A stretch of DNA of 64,000 bases, from the NCBI GenBank assembly GCA_002344135.1, contig DDTO01000002.1, forward strand, positions 174,794-238,793, read 5' to 3'. Under the pieces are notes generated by a model. The model worked only from the letters and a program-made list of their open reading frames with translations. It ran no database searches and was not told the origin of the DNA. Source of the stretch: Chthonomonas sp. UBA2362. GTDB taxonomy: Bacteria > Armatimonadota > Fimbriimonadia > Fimbriimonadales > Fimbriimonadaceae. Position numbers and translations under genes: made by a program. How positions within the stretch are numbered: the first letter of the stretch is position 1; each line of letters opens with the position of its first letter. Positions 18,161 to 25,976 of this stretch are shown one piece after another.

Positions 18161-18680
18161 AGCGATCCTGGCGAGAATCGGCTCCGCTTGGCCCTGGCAG
18201 GCCGCTTCGACGGAGGTTGTCGGTCGACCTGTCGAACGGGAATCTTGGGCCCTGTTTACCGAAAGACTCCATGGGCTAGGAGGGGAGGTCGCGGGGCCGG
18301 AGGCCTTGACGACTCTAGTCGAGCGGTCGGTCTACTCGGACGAGGATGCCGCTGCCTACCTGCCGGAGGGCGTCCGATGCGTCGACGATCCATGGCAGGC
18401 CGAGATCGGGGTGACCCTGGTGGATTGGGCAGTTGCGGAGACGGGTTCGCTCCTGATCGCCACCGGTTCAGACCGGCGTCGGCTGGCGAGCCTTTGCCCG
18501 CCGCACCACTACGCCTTGGTGCCCGAGGGTCGACTGTTGGCGACCCTCGAAGAGGCGCTAGGGCATCTCACGGTCCGAACGACGGTCCTCGTCACCGGGC
18601 CGAGTCGCACCGCGGACATCGAGGGCGTTCTCATCCGTGGAGTGCATGGGCCGGGTTCGCTCACGGCAGTCAGACTTTAG
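18147..18680 (+). CDS. lutC: L-lactate oxidation protein LutC (LUD domain)
   Basis: 177 residues, ATG 14 nt inside the end of lutB. It is a single LUD-domain protein with the signature VDWAVAETGSL and the ending RTADIEGVLIRGVHGPGSL, characteristic of LutC/YkgG. It completes the rhaB-lutABC operon. Its stop codon overlaps the stop codon of the convergent valS by a few bases, so there is no intergenic terminator between the two. Confidence 0.93.
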   Translation: MSDREAILARIGSAWPWQAASTEVVGRPVERESWALFTERLHGLGGEVAGPEALTTLVERSVYSDEDAAAYLPEGVRCVDDPWQAEIGVTLVDWAVAETGSLLIATGSDRRRLASLCPPHHYALVPEGRLLATLEEALGHLTVRTTVLVTGPSRTADIEGVLIRGVHGPGSLTAVRL

Positions 18681-21298
18681 GCCGATCCGAAAGCAGTTAA
18701 TCGCTCCTCAGCCTTGGCAAGTCGCTCGGTCAGATCGGCGGCATTATCCGTTAGCTTTTCGACGGCTTCTGGCTTGGCTCTTTCGCGAAACATCGGATTA
18801 TCGAGCTGAGCCTTGACTTTGTTGAGTTCCGCGGACAGCTTATCGATTTCTTTTGTCAGTCGTTCTCGCTCCTTGTCGAGATCGATGAGCCCTTCGATCG
18901 GCAGAAACAGCTCGACTCCCTGGACCATAGCCGAAAGGCATTGACCATTTGGTTTGCCGATCGTGAAGGCTTCGACCCAAGCTTGGGAGGCGATCACCCA
19001 TTCTCCACCGTCGAGGTCCCCTTCGGCGTAGGCCACGGGTACGGATCGCATAGCGGCGAGGCCGGCTTCCGCTCGGAGCGCGCGCAGGGCGCGCGTAATC
19101 TCGAACCAGCGCTCGACGCGCCGCTCGGATTCCTCGTCGCGGAACGAAGGCGGCACTTCAGGCCATCTCGAGGCCATCAGGAACTCAGCCTTATCTTGAA
19201 TTGGCAGGTGGCTATAGATCTCCTCGGTGATGTGGGGCATGATCGGGTGCATCATCGCCAGGAACGAGGCGATCGAGCGCAGCAGCACCCACTGGGGTAC
19301 CGCCTTCGTGGCAGGATCTTGGAGCCGCGACTTGCTCACCTCGATATACCAGTCGCACAATTCGCTCCAGAAAAACTCGTAAAGCGCTTGAGCGGCCGGC
19401 TGGATGTCGTACCCATCGAGCGAATCGCGCACGGCGTTGTCCAAATGGTGAAGGCGACTGAGGAGCCACCGATCGACGATGGCGAGCTCATTTGGAGGGT
19501 CGTTCGAAATGTCGATCGGCGAATCGACGTTCATCATGACGAAACGCGAGGCGTTCCAGATCTTATTGCAAAAGTTGCGTGCTTCTTCGGTCTTACGTTC
19601 GCTGTATCGAATATCTTGGTTCGCTCCAGCCTGACTCAATAGCGTGTAACGAATTGCGTCGCCACCGATACGTTCTATAACTTCCATCGGATCGATACCA
19701 GTGCCCAAGCTCTTGCTCATTCGCTGTCCCTTCTCGTTGAGAACCGTGGCATAAATGAACACGTCGTGGAAGGGTACTTCCTTCATAAAGTCGAGACCCA
19801 TCATCATCATGCGCGCCACCCACAGGTAGAGGATGTTCCGATCGGTGATGAGCACATCAGTGGGGTAGCGCTCCTTCAGGTCGTCGGTTTCGGCTGGCCA
19901 GCCGAGCGTGGCGAACGGCCAAAGGCCACTGCTGAACCAGGTGTCCAGAACGTCGTCGTCTTGTCGCGCGATCGCTTTGGCGCCGGCTTTCGCCTGAGCC
20001 TCGTCCCAGGAGAGTGCCGCGAAGGCCTCTCCGTCGGCCGTGTAGTAAACCGGGATCCGATGCCCCCACCAAAGTTGGCGGCTGATGTTCCAGTCTCGGA
20101 TGTTCTCCATCCACTCCATATAGATGCGCTCGTACCGTTCGGGAAAGAAGTTGGTCTCCCGTTCCTGCACGGCGCGGATCGCTGGCTCGGCGAGTTCGGA
20201 CATCCGGGCGAACCACTGCTCCGAGAGGAGGGGCTCGATGACTTCGCCGGAGCGCTCGCTGATGATGAGTGCGATTTCTTTGTCCTCGACGTGATCCAAG
20301 AAGCCTCCGGCTTCGAGGTCTTCGACGATCTTCTTGCGCGCGGCGTACCGGTCGAGGCCCGCATAGGGGCCGCCGAGCTCGTTGATGCGGGCGGAATCGT
20401 CCATGACGACAGGCATGCCGAGGCCGTGCCGTACCCCCACCTCGTAGTCGTTCGCATCGTGGGCTGGGGTGATCTTCACCGCACCGGTGCCCTTCTCAGG
20501 GTCGGGATAGGTGTCGGTGATCAGCGGGATCTCCCGGTTCATCAGCGGCAGAATCAGAGTCTTGCCGACGAGCCCGTCATAGCGCTTGTCGCTTGGGTGG
20601 ACGGCCACGGCGACGTCGGCGAGCATCGTTTCCGGCCGTGTAGTTGCGATCACGACATACCCGCTCCCATCCGCGAAGGGATAGCGTATGTGATAGAACT
20701 TGCCGACCGTGTCGCGCCGCTCGGTTTCGATGTCGCTCACGTTCGTTTTGAGCACCGGATCCCAGTTCACGACGCGCTTCCCGCGGTAAATGATGCCTCT
20801 TTCGAACCAGTCGATAAAGACCTTCAAAACGGCCTCGGCATAGGCCGGGTCGAGCGTGTAGCGCTCGCGGGACCAGTCGAAGGCGCAGCCGAGCGAGCGC
20901 AGCTGCCGAGAGATCGTGCCGCCGGACTCCTCGCGCCACTCGAGGACGTGCTCGACGAACTTCTCTCGCCCGATCTCCGAAGCCCGGATGCCTTCGGCCT
21001 TCAGCTTCTGGGTAACGACTTTTTGCGTCGCGATCCCGGCGTGGTCCTGGCCCGGCAAGACGAGCACGCTCTTGCCGAGGAGGCGCTGATACCGCCCGAA
21101 GAGGTCCTGGATGGGATAGCAGAGCGCGTGCCCCATGTGCAGCGAGCCCGTGATGTTCGGTGGCGGAATGGTAATGGTGAATCTGGGCTTGGACGGATCG
21201 GGATCGGGCTGAAAAAGCCCTGCGCGCTCCCATCGCTCGTACCAGCCGGTCTCCACCTGGGAGGCGTCGTAACGCGAAGAAAGAGTGGTGTCTGCCAT
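18677..21298 (-). CDS. valS: Valyl-tRNA synthetase
   Basis: 873 residues, a normal bacterial ValRS. It shows the class I HIGH signature as HMGH in PPPNITGSLHMGHAL (about residue 54), the editing domain with the threonine-rich ATTRPETMLAD, the KMSKS signature as RMSKSLGTG (about 525), an anticodon-binding domain, and the C-terminal coiled coil DLDKERERLTKEIDKLSAEL that marks ValRS against IleRS. It charges tRNA-Val in the cytosol. GGGAGG precedes the ATG, and a -10 box lies about 40 nt further up. No T-box leader is visible. Confidence 0.97.
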   Translation of the reverse strand: MADTTLSSRYDASQVETGWYERWERAGLFQPDPDPSKPRFTITIPPPNITGSLHMGHALCYPIQDLFGRYQRLLGKSVLVLPGQDHAGIATQKVVTQKLKAEGIRASEIGREKFVEHVLEWREESGGTISRQLRSLGCAFDWSRERYTLDPAYAEAVLKVFIDWFERGIIYRGKRVVNWDPVLKTNVSDIETERRDTVGKFYHIRYPFADGSGYVVIATTRPETMLADVAVAVHPSDKRYDGLVGKTLILPLMNREIPLITDTYPDPEKGTGAVKITPAHDANDYEVGVRHGLGMPVVMDDSARINELGGPYAGLDRYAARKKIVEDLEAGGFLDHVEDKEIALIISERSGEVIEPLLSEQWFARMSELAEPAIRAVQERETNFFPERYERIYMEWMENIRDWNISRQLWWGHRIPVYYTADGEAFAALSWDEAQAKAGAKAIARQDDDVLDTWFSSGLWPFATLGWPAETDDLKERYPTDVLITDRNILYLWVARMMMMGLDFMKEVPFHDVFIYATVLNEKGQRMSKSLGTGIDPMEVIERIGGDAIRYTLLSQAGANQDIRYSERKTEEARNFCNKIWNASRFVMMNVDSPIDISNDPPNELAIVDRWLLSRLHHLDNAVRDSLDGYDIQPAAQALYEFFWSELCDWYIEVSKSRLQDPATKAVPQWVLLRSIASFLAMMHPIMPHITEEIYSHLPIQDKAEFLMASRWPEVPPSFRDEESERRVERWFEITRALRALRAEAGLAAMRSVPVAYAEGDLDGGEWVIASQAWVEAFTIGKPNGQCLSAMVQGVELFLPIEGLIDLDKERERLTKEIDKLSAELNKVKAQLDNPMFRERAKPEAVEKLTDNAADLTERLAKAEERLTAFGSA

Positions 21299-21338
21299 GT
21301 TGTCTCCCTCCCCTTCCGGTCACGAAGGGGTCGGGCAG

Positions 21339-21344
21339 ATTATA
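21339..21344 (-). promoter_or_regulatory. -10 box of valS (TATAAT)
   Basis: GGTATAAT on the minus strand is a consensus -10 box 40 nt before valS. It contains the TAA stop of the upstream ABC ATPase gene. A GGGAGG ribosome-binding site lies in the leader. Confidence 0.55.
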
Positions 21345-22356
21345 CCGGGGGCGGCAACGTTTCACGGGGAACATTGGTGACTGCTGAGCCGCTGAAAAGA
21401 TTCCGCACCACTTCCTCCACCGACACCGCCTCTATCGCGACGTCACTCACCGGGAAACGCTGCAGAATCTCACCGGTGATCGCCGCGGTGCGCGCACTTG
21501 GAATTGCCAGCACTACACACCCCTCCTCGCTCTCCACGATCTCGCCGAAGAACGCCAACTCCTCGGCCGGGACCCCGTTTTCGAACGTCAGGCGCAGGCG
21601 CTTTGAATCGGAGTAGGCCGCCGTCAACGAGTCCAAGGTCCCGTCGAAGATCAACGCACCGTGGTCGATCACCACGACCCGGTCGCAAACTTCCTCGACG
21701 TCCTGCATGTAGTGGCTCGTCAGAATGACCGTGCTCCCTTCGCGCCGATTCAAGTCGAGCAAGAAGTCCCTAATGCGCTTCTGGCTCACGAGGTCGAGTC
21801 CGATCGTCGGCTCGTCGAGGAAGACGACTTTCGGCGCATGGAGTAGCGCGGCGACGAGTTCACACTTCATCCGCTCACCCAGGCTTAGTTTTCGCACCTG
21901 CTGGTTGATCTTGTCGGTGATCTGAAGCGCTTCCACTAAGTAGTCGACCCGCTCTTTGAACGCTTTCTCGTCGACGTCATAGAGTTCGCGCAGGACCACG
22001 AACGAGTCCCATGCCGGCAGGTCCCACCAGAGCTGGTTCTTGTTCCCCATTACTAGCGATATCTGGCGGAGCATATTGGGATTCCGATCGAACGGCCTGA
22101 AGCCGAGCACGCGGGCTTGTCCGGAGGTCGGGTACAGGATTCCGGTAAGCATCTTCAGCGTCGTCGTCTTGCCCGCGCCGTTCGGGCCGAGGAATCCGAC
22201 CAGTTCGCCCTGCTCGACCGAAAGCGTGATTCCCTTGACCGCTTCGACGTACGTCTTCTGTCGACTGAAAAGGGCCTTGATGCCGCCCCAAATGCCCGGC
22301 TGCTTCTTGTTCGAGACGTAGGTCTTCGCAAGATCGATCGCCTCGATGACGGGCAT
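21340..22356 (-). CDS. ABC transporter ATP-binding protein (ABC-2 type)
   Basis: 338 residues. Walker A is GPNGAGKTT, the signature is LSLGERMKCEL, Walker B is VVFLDEPTIGLD, and the H-loop is ILTSHYMQD. The long N-terminal insert between the first strand and Walker A (around GGIKALFSRQKTYVEAVKGI), together with MGNKNQLWWDLPAWDSF, matches ABC-2 exporters of the viologen/DUF990 type, and a C-terminal DUF4162-like domain follows. Such ATPases usually pair with two integral-membrane proteins, but none is adjacent: cdsA is upstream and valS downstream. The permease must be elsewhere, and the substrate is unknown. Confidence 0.88.
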   Translation of the reverse strand: MPVIEAIDLAKTYVSNKKQPGIWGGIKALFSRQKTYVEAVKGITLSVEQGELVGFLGPNGAGKTTTLKMLTGILYPTSGQARVLGFRPFDRNPNMLRQISLVMGNKNQLWWDLPAWDSFVVLRELYDVDEKAFKERVDYLVEALQITDKINQQVRKLSLGERMKCELVAALLHAPKVVFLDEPTIGLDLVSQKRIRDFLLDLNRREGSTVILTSHYMQDVEEVCDRVVVIDHGALIFDGTLDSLTAAYSDSKRLRLTFENGVPAEELAFFGEIVESEEGCVVLAIPSARTAAITGEILQRFPVSDVAIEAVSVEEVVRNLFSGSAVTNVPRETLPPPV

Positions 22357-22366
22357 GACCTTGGTT

Positions 22367-23188
22367 TTACCTGGTGGCCGGCCAAAGCAGGATTACGGCG
22401 ATGGGCACGGCGGTGAGGAAGAAGGAATCGAGCCGGTCGAGAACACCGCCGTGACCTGGAAGCACGACGCCGCTATCCTTCACCCCGAACCGGCGCTTGA
22501 GTGCGCTCTCGGACAGGTCGCCGACTTGTCCTAGAATCCCTGCCGTAAGACCAACTGCGACCCAGCGCCACGTCTCGACCTCCAGCCAAAGACCCAGGGC
22601 CCACGCGGCGGCGAGGCAGCCCGCGAGGTTCGCGAGTGCTCCCTCCAGGGTTTTGCCCGGTGAAATCCGAGGCGCCAGCTTGACGCGCCCCAGCGTCCGT
22701 CCTGCTAAGATGGCGAGCGTGTCGCCGACCCACAGCGGCACCAGCGCCATCAATGCCAAATTCGCCGAAAAGGCCTGGCCGGGCTCGACGATTCCAGCTT
22801 CGTGAAGGACGATGAGCGCACCGAACGGGGCGGTGATCCAGCCGATCGCCCAAGGAAGCACCTTCTTCCGGGTCGGCGAGACGCGTGCAAGCCCGACGAG
22901 GCCAGAGATGAACATGGTTCCGAACACTGCCACGGCGACTTCCCCGAGGCCCGAAACCCAGGCGAGGATCGCCACGACCGGCCAGAAAGCGTCGATGAGG
23001 ACGAATCGGACCCGGTCGGGGTCTACCATCGCAACAAGCTCGTCGAAGGCGAAACACCAGGCCGTGATTGCGAGGAGCAGGATCGGCCAAGGCGACGTCG
23101 AGAAGAGAACCGCCAAGACGATGGGGATCGCGATAACGGCGGTGAGAATCCGCCGGACCATGTTCGGTCGTGGCCGAGCTTCGGTCAT
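22367..23188 (-). CDS. cdsA: Phosphatidate cytidylyltransferase
   Basis: 273 residues from the ATG at 23188, 1 nt after the sigma-factor stop. About eight hydrophobic segments make it an integral membrane protein. The C-terminal signature is present as LGQVGDLSESALKRR followed by PGHGGVLDRLDS, which carries the metal-binding aspartates. It makes CDP-diacylglycerol from phosphatidic acid and CTP, the branch point of phospholipid synthesis. A longer frame extends upstream but would overlap the sigma gene, so the short start is used. Transcription appears coupled to the SigH-like sigma factor. Confidence 0.93.
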   Translation of the reverse strand: MTEARPRPNMVRRILTAVIAIPIVLAVLFSTSPWPILLLAITAWCFAFDELVAMVDPDRVRFVLIDAFWPVVAILAWVSGLGEVAVAVFGTMFISGLVGLARVSPTRKKVLPWAIGWITAPFGALIVLHEAGIVEPGQAFSANLALMALVPLWVGDTLAILAGRTLGRVKLAPRISPGKTLEGALANLAGCLAAAWALGLWLEVETWRWVAVGLTAGILGQVGDLSESALKRRFGVKDSGVVLPGHGGVLDRLDSFFLTAVPIAVILLWPATR

Positions 23189-23189
23189 G

Positions 23190-23795
23190 CTAGGCGACCA
23201 TTCCGGCATCGCCGATCGCCTGCGCGAGCTTGCGCTTGGCCCGCTGAAGTGCATTGTCGATGGCCTTGGCCGGGCGGTTCAGATGCTCGCTCATCTCGCG
23301 GTAGCTGCGTCCCTCCGCATATCCGTCGAGAACCGATCGCTCAAGATCTGTGAGCGCGGCGGCCATCAATACGTGCACGTTATGGGCCAATAACATAGAG
23401 ACATCATGCCCGTCTATCGTCGACGGAGTCTCCTCGGCGTTCTCCAAGACCACCGAGGCATTGAGGGCCAGGTGCTTCTGTCGACGAGATGCCCGGACTG
23501 CGCTCTGAATCTGACGGGTGACACACATGTCGGCAAACGGCCGAAATCCCGAGCGTAGATCGCCACGAAAATCACGGATTGCCTCGAAGAGCCCGATCAT
23601 CCCTTCTTGGACGACATCGTCGTGGTCGGCACCATAAACGAAGTAAGCACGTGCTCTGAACTCGACCAATGTCCGGTAGCGGGCGATCAGGCACTCGGCA
23701 GCACCTCGCGAGCCGCAACGCGCCAAGAGGACGACCTCTTCGTCGCGCAAGTGCCCGAACCTGCTATCGAATCCGCTCGCTTCGAAGAACCCCAT
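23190..23795 (-). CDS. SigH-like sigma-70 family factor
   Basis: About 201 residues from the ATG at 23795. DHDDVVQEGMIGLFEAIRDF (region 2.1-2.2), FADMCVTRQIQSAVRASRRQKH (2.3-2.4) and SYREMSEHLNRPAKAIDNALQRAKRKL (4.2) are very close to Bacillus SigH, although no sporulation genes are seen here. The start is uncertain: the frame is open upstream, GGAGG lies about 28 nt before this ATG, and a TATACT box lies at 23838-23843. It is probably an alternative sigma factor. It shares an operon with cdsA, from which it is separated by 1 nt. Its regulon is unknown. Confidence 0.87.
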   Translation of the reverse strand: MGFFEASGFDSRFGHLRDEEVVLLARCGSRGAAECLIARYRTLVEFRARAYFVYGADHDDVVQEGMIGLFEAIRDFRGDLRSGFRPFADMCVTRQIQSAVRASRRQKHLALNASVVLENAEETPSTIDGHDVSMLLAHNVHVLMAAALTDLERSVLDGYAEGRSYREMSEHLNRPAKAIDNALQRAKRKLAQAIGDAGMVA

Positions 23796-23947
23796 TTCGC
23801 TCGTCCATGACCGAATCGGGCAACCGCCCTCCGCTACAGTATATGACGAAACCGGTAGTTTTGCCAAACGAAATCTCGAAAAATTGCTCTCGCCCTGCTG
23901 AACAAGCCGAGGATCGGGGTAGTCCAATCTCCCGAGGATTCTTTGCT

Positions 23948-24451
23948 ATGAAAGTTCGTCTCGTGATTCTGGCGTCTATCGCCACACTGTTCGTCGTTGG
24001 TGTCGCCGTTGCTCAAAACACTGCCGCCGCTGCTCATGGCCGGGGCGTTGCCCGAAACGAGCAGAACGTCCGCGGCACCTTCAATTTCGAGGTAGGCCGT
24101 CGCCCGCGAGAAGGCGGCGGATCGCCCATCATCGCCGGGCGCCTCACCTTCCGGTCGGAGAATCCGACAGAGCGAGTGGTCACCGAGGTGACGATGACTC
24201 AGATCGTCCAACTGGCCTTCGCGAACCCCAAGGTCTCCGAGTTCGGCGGCCGCGGCGTTCTCGTGCGCCGAAACGGCATTGGGGAGACGCGGAGATTCGA
24301 GGGCCGGCTTTCGGTCCGAGTTCAGGACCGGCGCACCAACGGCCGCGGCGAGCCCGATCTATTCCGGATTCAGTTCTGGAGCGCCGACAATCGGCAGCTT
24401 CTAAACTTCAACGCCCGCGTGCTCGACGGCGACATCGTCGTTCGCATGTAG
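23948..24451 (+). CDS. Small secreted protein of unknown function
   Basis: 167 residues with a clear signal peptide (MKVRLVILASIATLFVVGVAVAQ). The ATG at 23948 follows GAGGA by about 10 nt, so it is preferred over longer in-frame starts that overlap the divergent sigma gene. The mature part (GTFNFEVGRR..., FRIQFWSADNRQLLNF) looks all-beta and basic, with no cysteine. I recognise no family. It is divergent from the SigH-like gene and ends at a very strong hairpin. Confidence 0.7.
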   Translation: MKVRLVILASIATLFVVGVAVAQNTAAAAHGRGVARNEQNVRGTFNFEVGRRPREGGGSPIIAGRLTFRSENPTERVVTEVTMTQIVQLAFANPKVSEFGGRGVLVRRNGIGETRRFEGRLSVRVQDRRTNGRGEPDLFRIQFWSADNRQLLNFNARVLDGDIVVRM

Positions 24452-24458
24452 CCCTCAC

Positions 24459-24504
24459 AACACTACGGTGCCCTCGATCGAAGGATCGAGGGCACCGTAG
24501 TGTT
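24459..24504. terminator. Bidirectional terminator, perfect 21-bp stem
   Basis: A perfect 21-bp inverted repeat with a GAAG tetraloop fills the gap between two convergent genes. Left arm 24459-24479 (AACACTACGG...), right arm 24484-24504. No T-tract is present on either strand, so it may end transcripts by stem strength, or protect 3' ends from processing. Confidence 0.75.
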
Positions 24505-24506
24505 AA

Positions 24507-25106
24507 TCAGTCTCCGAAATCCAGGCCGCGCTTCTGAACGATGTCGCGCAGGAGCTTTCGCCCGCGGTGAATTCGGGAGCGGACCGTGCCGATCGTGGTC
24601 CGTTGCTGATCGGCGATTTCTGAGTAGGTGAGGCCCTCGAGATCGACGAGAACGATTGCCGAGCGGTAGACATCAGGCAGTTCGTCGAGCGCGCTCCTCA
24701 GCTCGGCGCTGAACTCGGCGTGAAGGGCTTCCTCGACCGGGGTGGGACCCGGATCCGCGATTGGGAGCTCTTGAATCTCTCCGTCGGACGGGCTAATGAG
24801 GCTATTGAGCGATTCGGCCCGGCGAATCGGGTTGTCTCGACGGCGCAGGTCGAGATAGGCTCGCTGCATGATCCGTAGAAGCCAGTTGAGGAAGGGGCGG
24901 TCAGGCGAGTAGGAATCGAATCCCTTCCAGGCCTTGACGAACGTTTCTTGGAGCAGGTCCTCCGCCTCGGAGGGGTTTCGAGTGAGTTGCAATGCCATCG
25001 ACAGGGCGCGTCTTCGCGTCTGCGCCATCATCTGCTCGAAGAGCCGCTCATCAGCGGCGGTCCGCTCGCGGACGTACTCGGTCATTTCCTCAGCAATCGC
25101 ACCCAT
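24507..25106 (-). CDS. ECF (RpoE-type) sigma factor
   Basis: 199 residues. Region 2 is seen as SEAEDLLQETFVKAWKGFDSY and WLLRIMQRAYLDLRRR, region 4 as LPDVYRSAIVLVDLEGLTYSEIA followed by GTVRSRIHRGRKLLRD. Region 3 is missing, as in all ECF factors. An acidic, flexible linker lies between the two regions. AAGGAGG is 6 nt before the ATG and a TATAGT -10 box lies at 25121-25126. No anti-sigma gene is adjacent, which is unusual for ECF group members; control may come from an unlinked anti-sigma or a different mechanism. Confidence 0.93.
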   Translation of the reverse strand: MGAIAEEMTEYVRERTAADERLFEQMMAQTRRRALSMALQLTRNPSEAEDLLQETFVKAWKGFDSYSPDRPFLNWLLRIMQRAYLDLRRRDNPIRRAESLNSLISPSDGEIQELPIADPGPTPVEEALHAEFSAELRSALDELPDVYRSAIVLVDLEGLTYSEIADQQRTTIGTVRSRIHRGRKLLRDIVQKRGLDFGD

Positions 25107-25112
25107 TCGGAA

Positions 25113-25126
25113 CCTCCTTGACTATA
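25113..25126 (-). promoter_or_regulatory. Promoter -10 and ribosome-binding site of the ECF sigma gene
   Basis: TATAGT (25121-25126) is followed at once by AAGGAGG (25113-25119), the best Shine-Dalgarno match in the window. This gene clearly uses a leader, in contrast to the leaderless ones nearby. Confidence 0.5.
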
Positions 25127-25217
25127 CAACTATTTAGAACGCGAACATCGGGCTCGGGGTTCCCATCACATGAAATCATGTTTATTGTAGCCCCTTTGGC
25201 CCTCGCGATCCCGGGAC

Positions 25218-25886
25218 TCAGTTGGGATAGATCCAATCTTCGAGGTGCTGGCGCGTGAGCTTGTAGTAGCGGCGAGGTTTGGCCTCGATGATTTGCCGCT
25301 CGATCAGGGGCTTCAGCTCGACGAGGCGCTCGACGGTGTCGGTGGTCTCGAGGAGCCGCTGCTTCTCGATATTGCCGAGGGTGAGGTAGTTGGCGACCAC
25401 GAAGGAGAGGGCGGTGGGGTCGGACGGGTACAGAATCTGGATGTTGTAGTCGGGGCGCCCGAACATGCCCTCGATGAGCACACGGAAGCTTTCTCGGACG
25501 TCCATCACGAGGGCTTCGGTCCGGGGGTCTTCTTCGACTGCGCATTCGACGACTGGTTCGACCTGACCCACGAGATACTGCTTGGAATCATCGAGCGATC
25601 TGACGCGAAAGCGACGTTCACCGCGAACATTCACGTCCATGTGCCCGTCGTCATAGGTGTTCACGCGCTGAACGCGGACGGCGGTGCCGACCATGTACGG
25701 CTCGGCGATGCCACCGACTTCGGGTCCGTTTCGGATCAGGACGACGCCGAAGGGCTGGTCGAATTCGATGCACTGGTTGACCATCTGGCGGTATCGGTCT
25801 TCGAACACGTGGAGCAGGAGGGAGGCATAGGGGAACAGCACCGTATGAAGGGGGAACAAGGGCAGTTCTTCGAGATGCTGAGCCAT
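25218..25886 (-). CDS. LON substrate-binding domain protein
   Basis: About 222 residues from the ATG at 25886 (MAQHLEELPLFPLHTVLFPYA). The LPLFPL opening and VLIRNGPEVGGIAEPYMVGTAVRV are the Lon N-terminal (PUA-like) domain. No AAA or protease domain follows, so it is a stand-alone LON-domain protein; such proteins are widespread and poorly characterised. An ATG at 25898 is also in frame, but it overlaps a TATAAT sequence (25897-25902) that could be the -10 box, so the later start is favoured. Confidence 0.88.
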   Translation of the reverse strand: MAQHLEELPLFPLHTVLFPYASLLLHVFEDRYRQMVNQCIEFDQPFGVVLIRNGPEVGGIAEPYMVGTAVRVQRVNTYDDGHMDVNVRGERRFRVRSLDDSKQYLVGQVEPVVECAVEEDPRTEALVMDVRESFRVLIEGMFGRPDYNIQILYPSDPTALSFVVANYLTLGNIEKQRLLETTDTVERLVELKPLIERQIIEAKPRRYYKLTRQHLEDWIYPN

Positions 25887-25976
25887 CCGCGTCTCCATTA
25901 TATCAAGAGCCACCGTCGCGGCTTCAGGTTCGCCCAAGCCTGACGCTCGGCGGGTAATCTAGCGAGAGGATTAAGT

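Noticed and set aside
19766..21616. 616-codon plus-strand frame antisense to valS
   Set aside because: Opposite a gene with all ValRS signatures; no ribosome-binding site and no recognisable domain.
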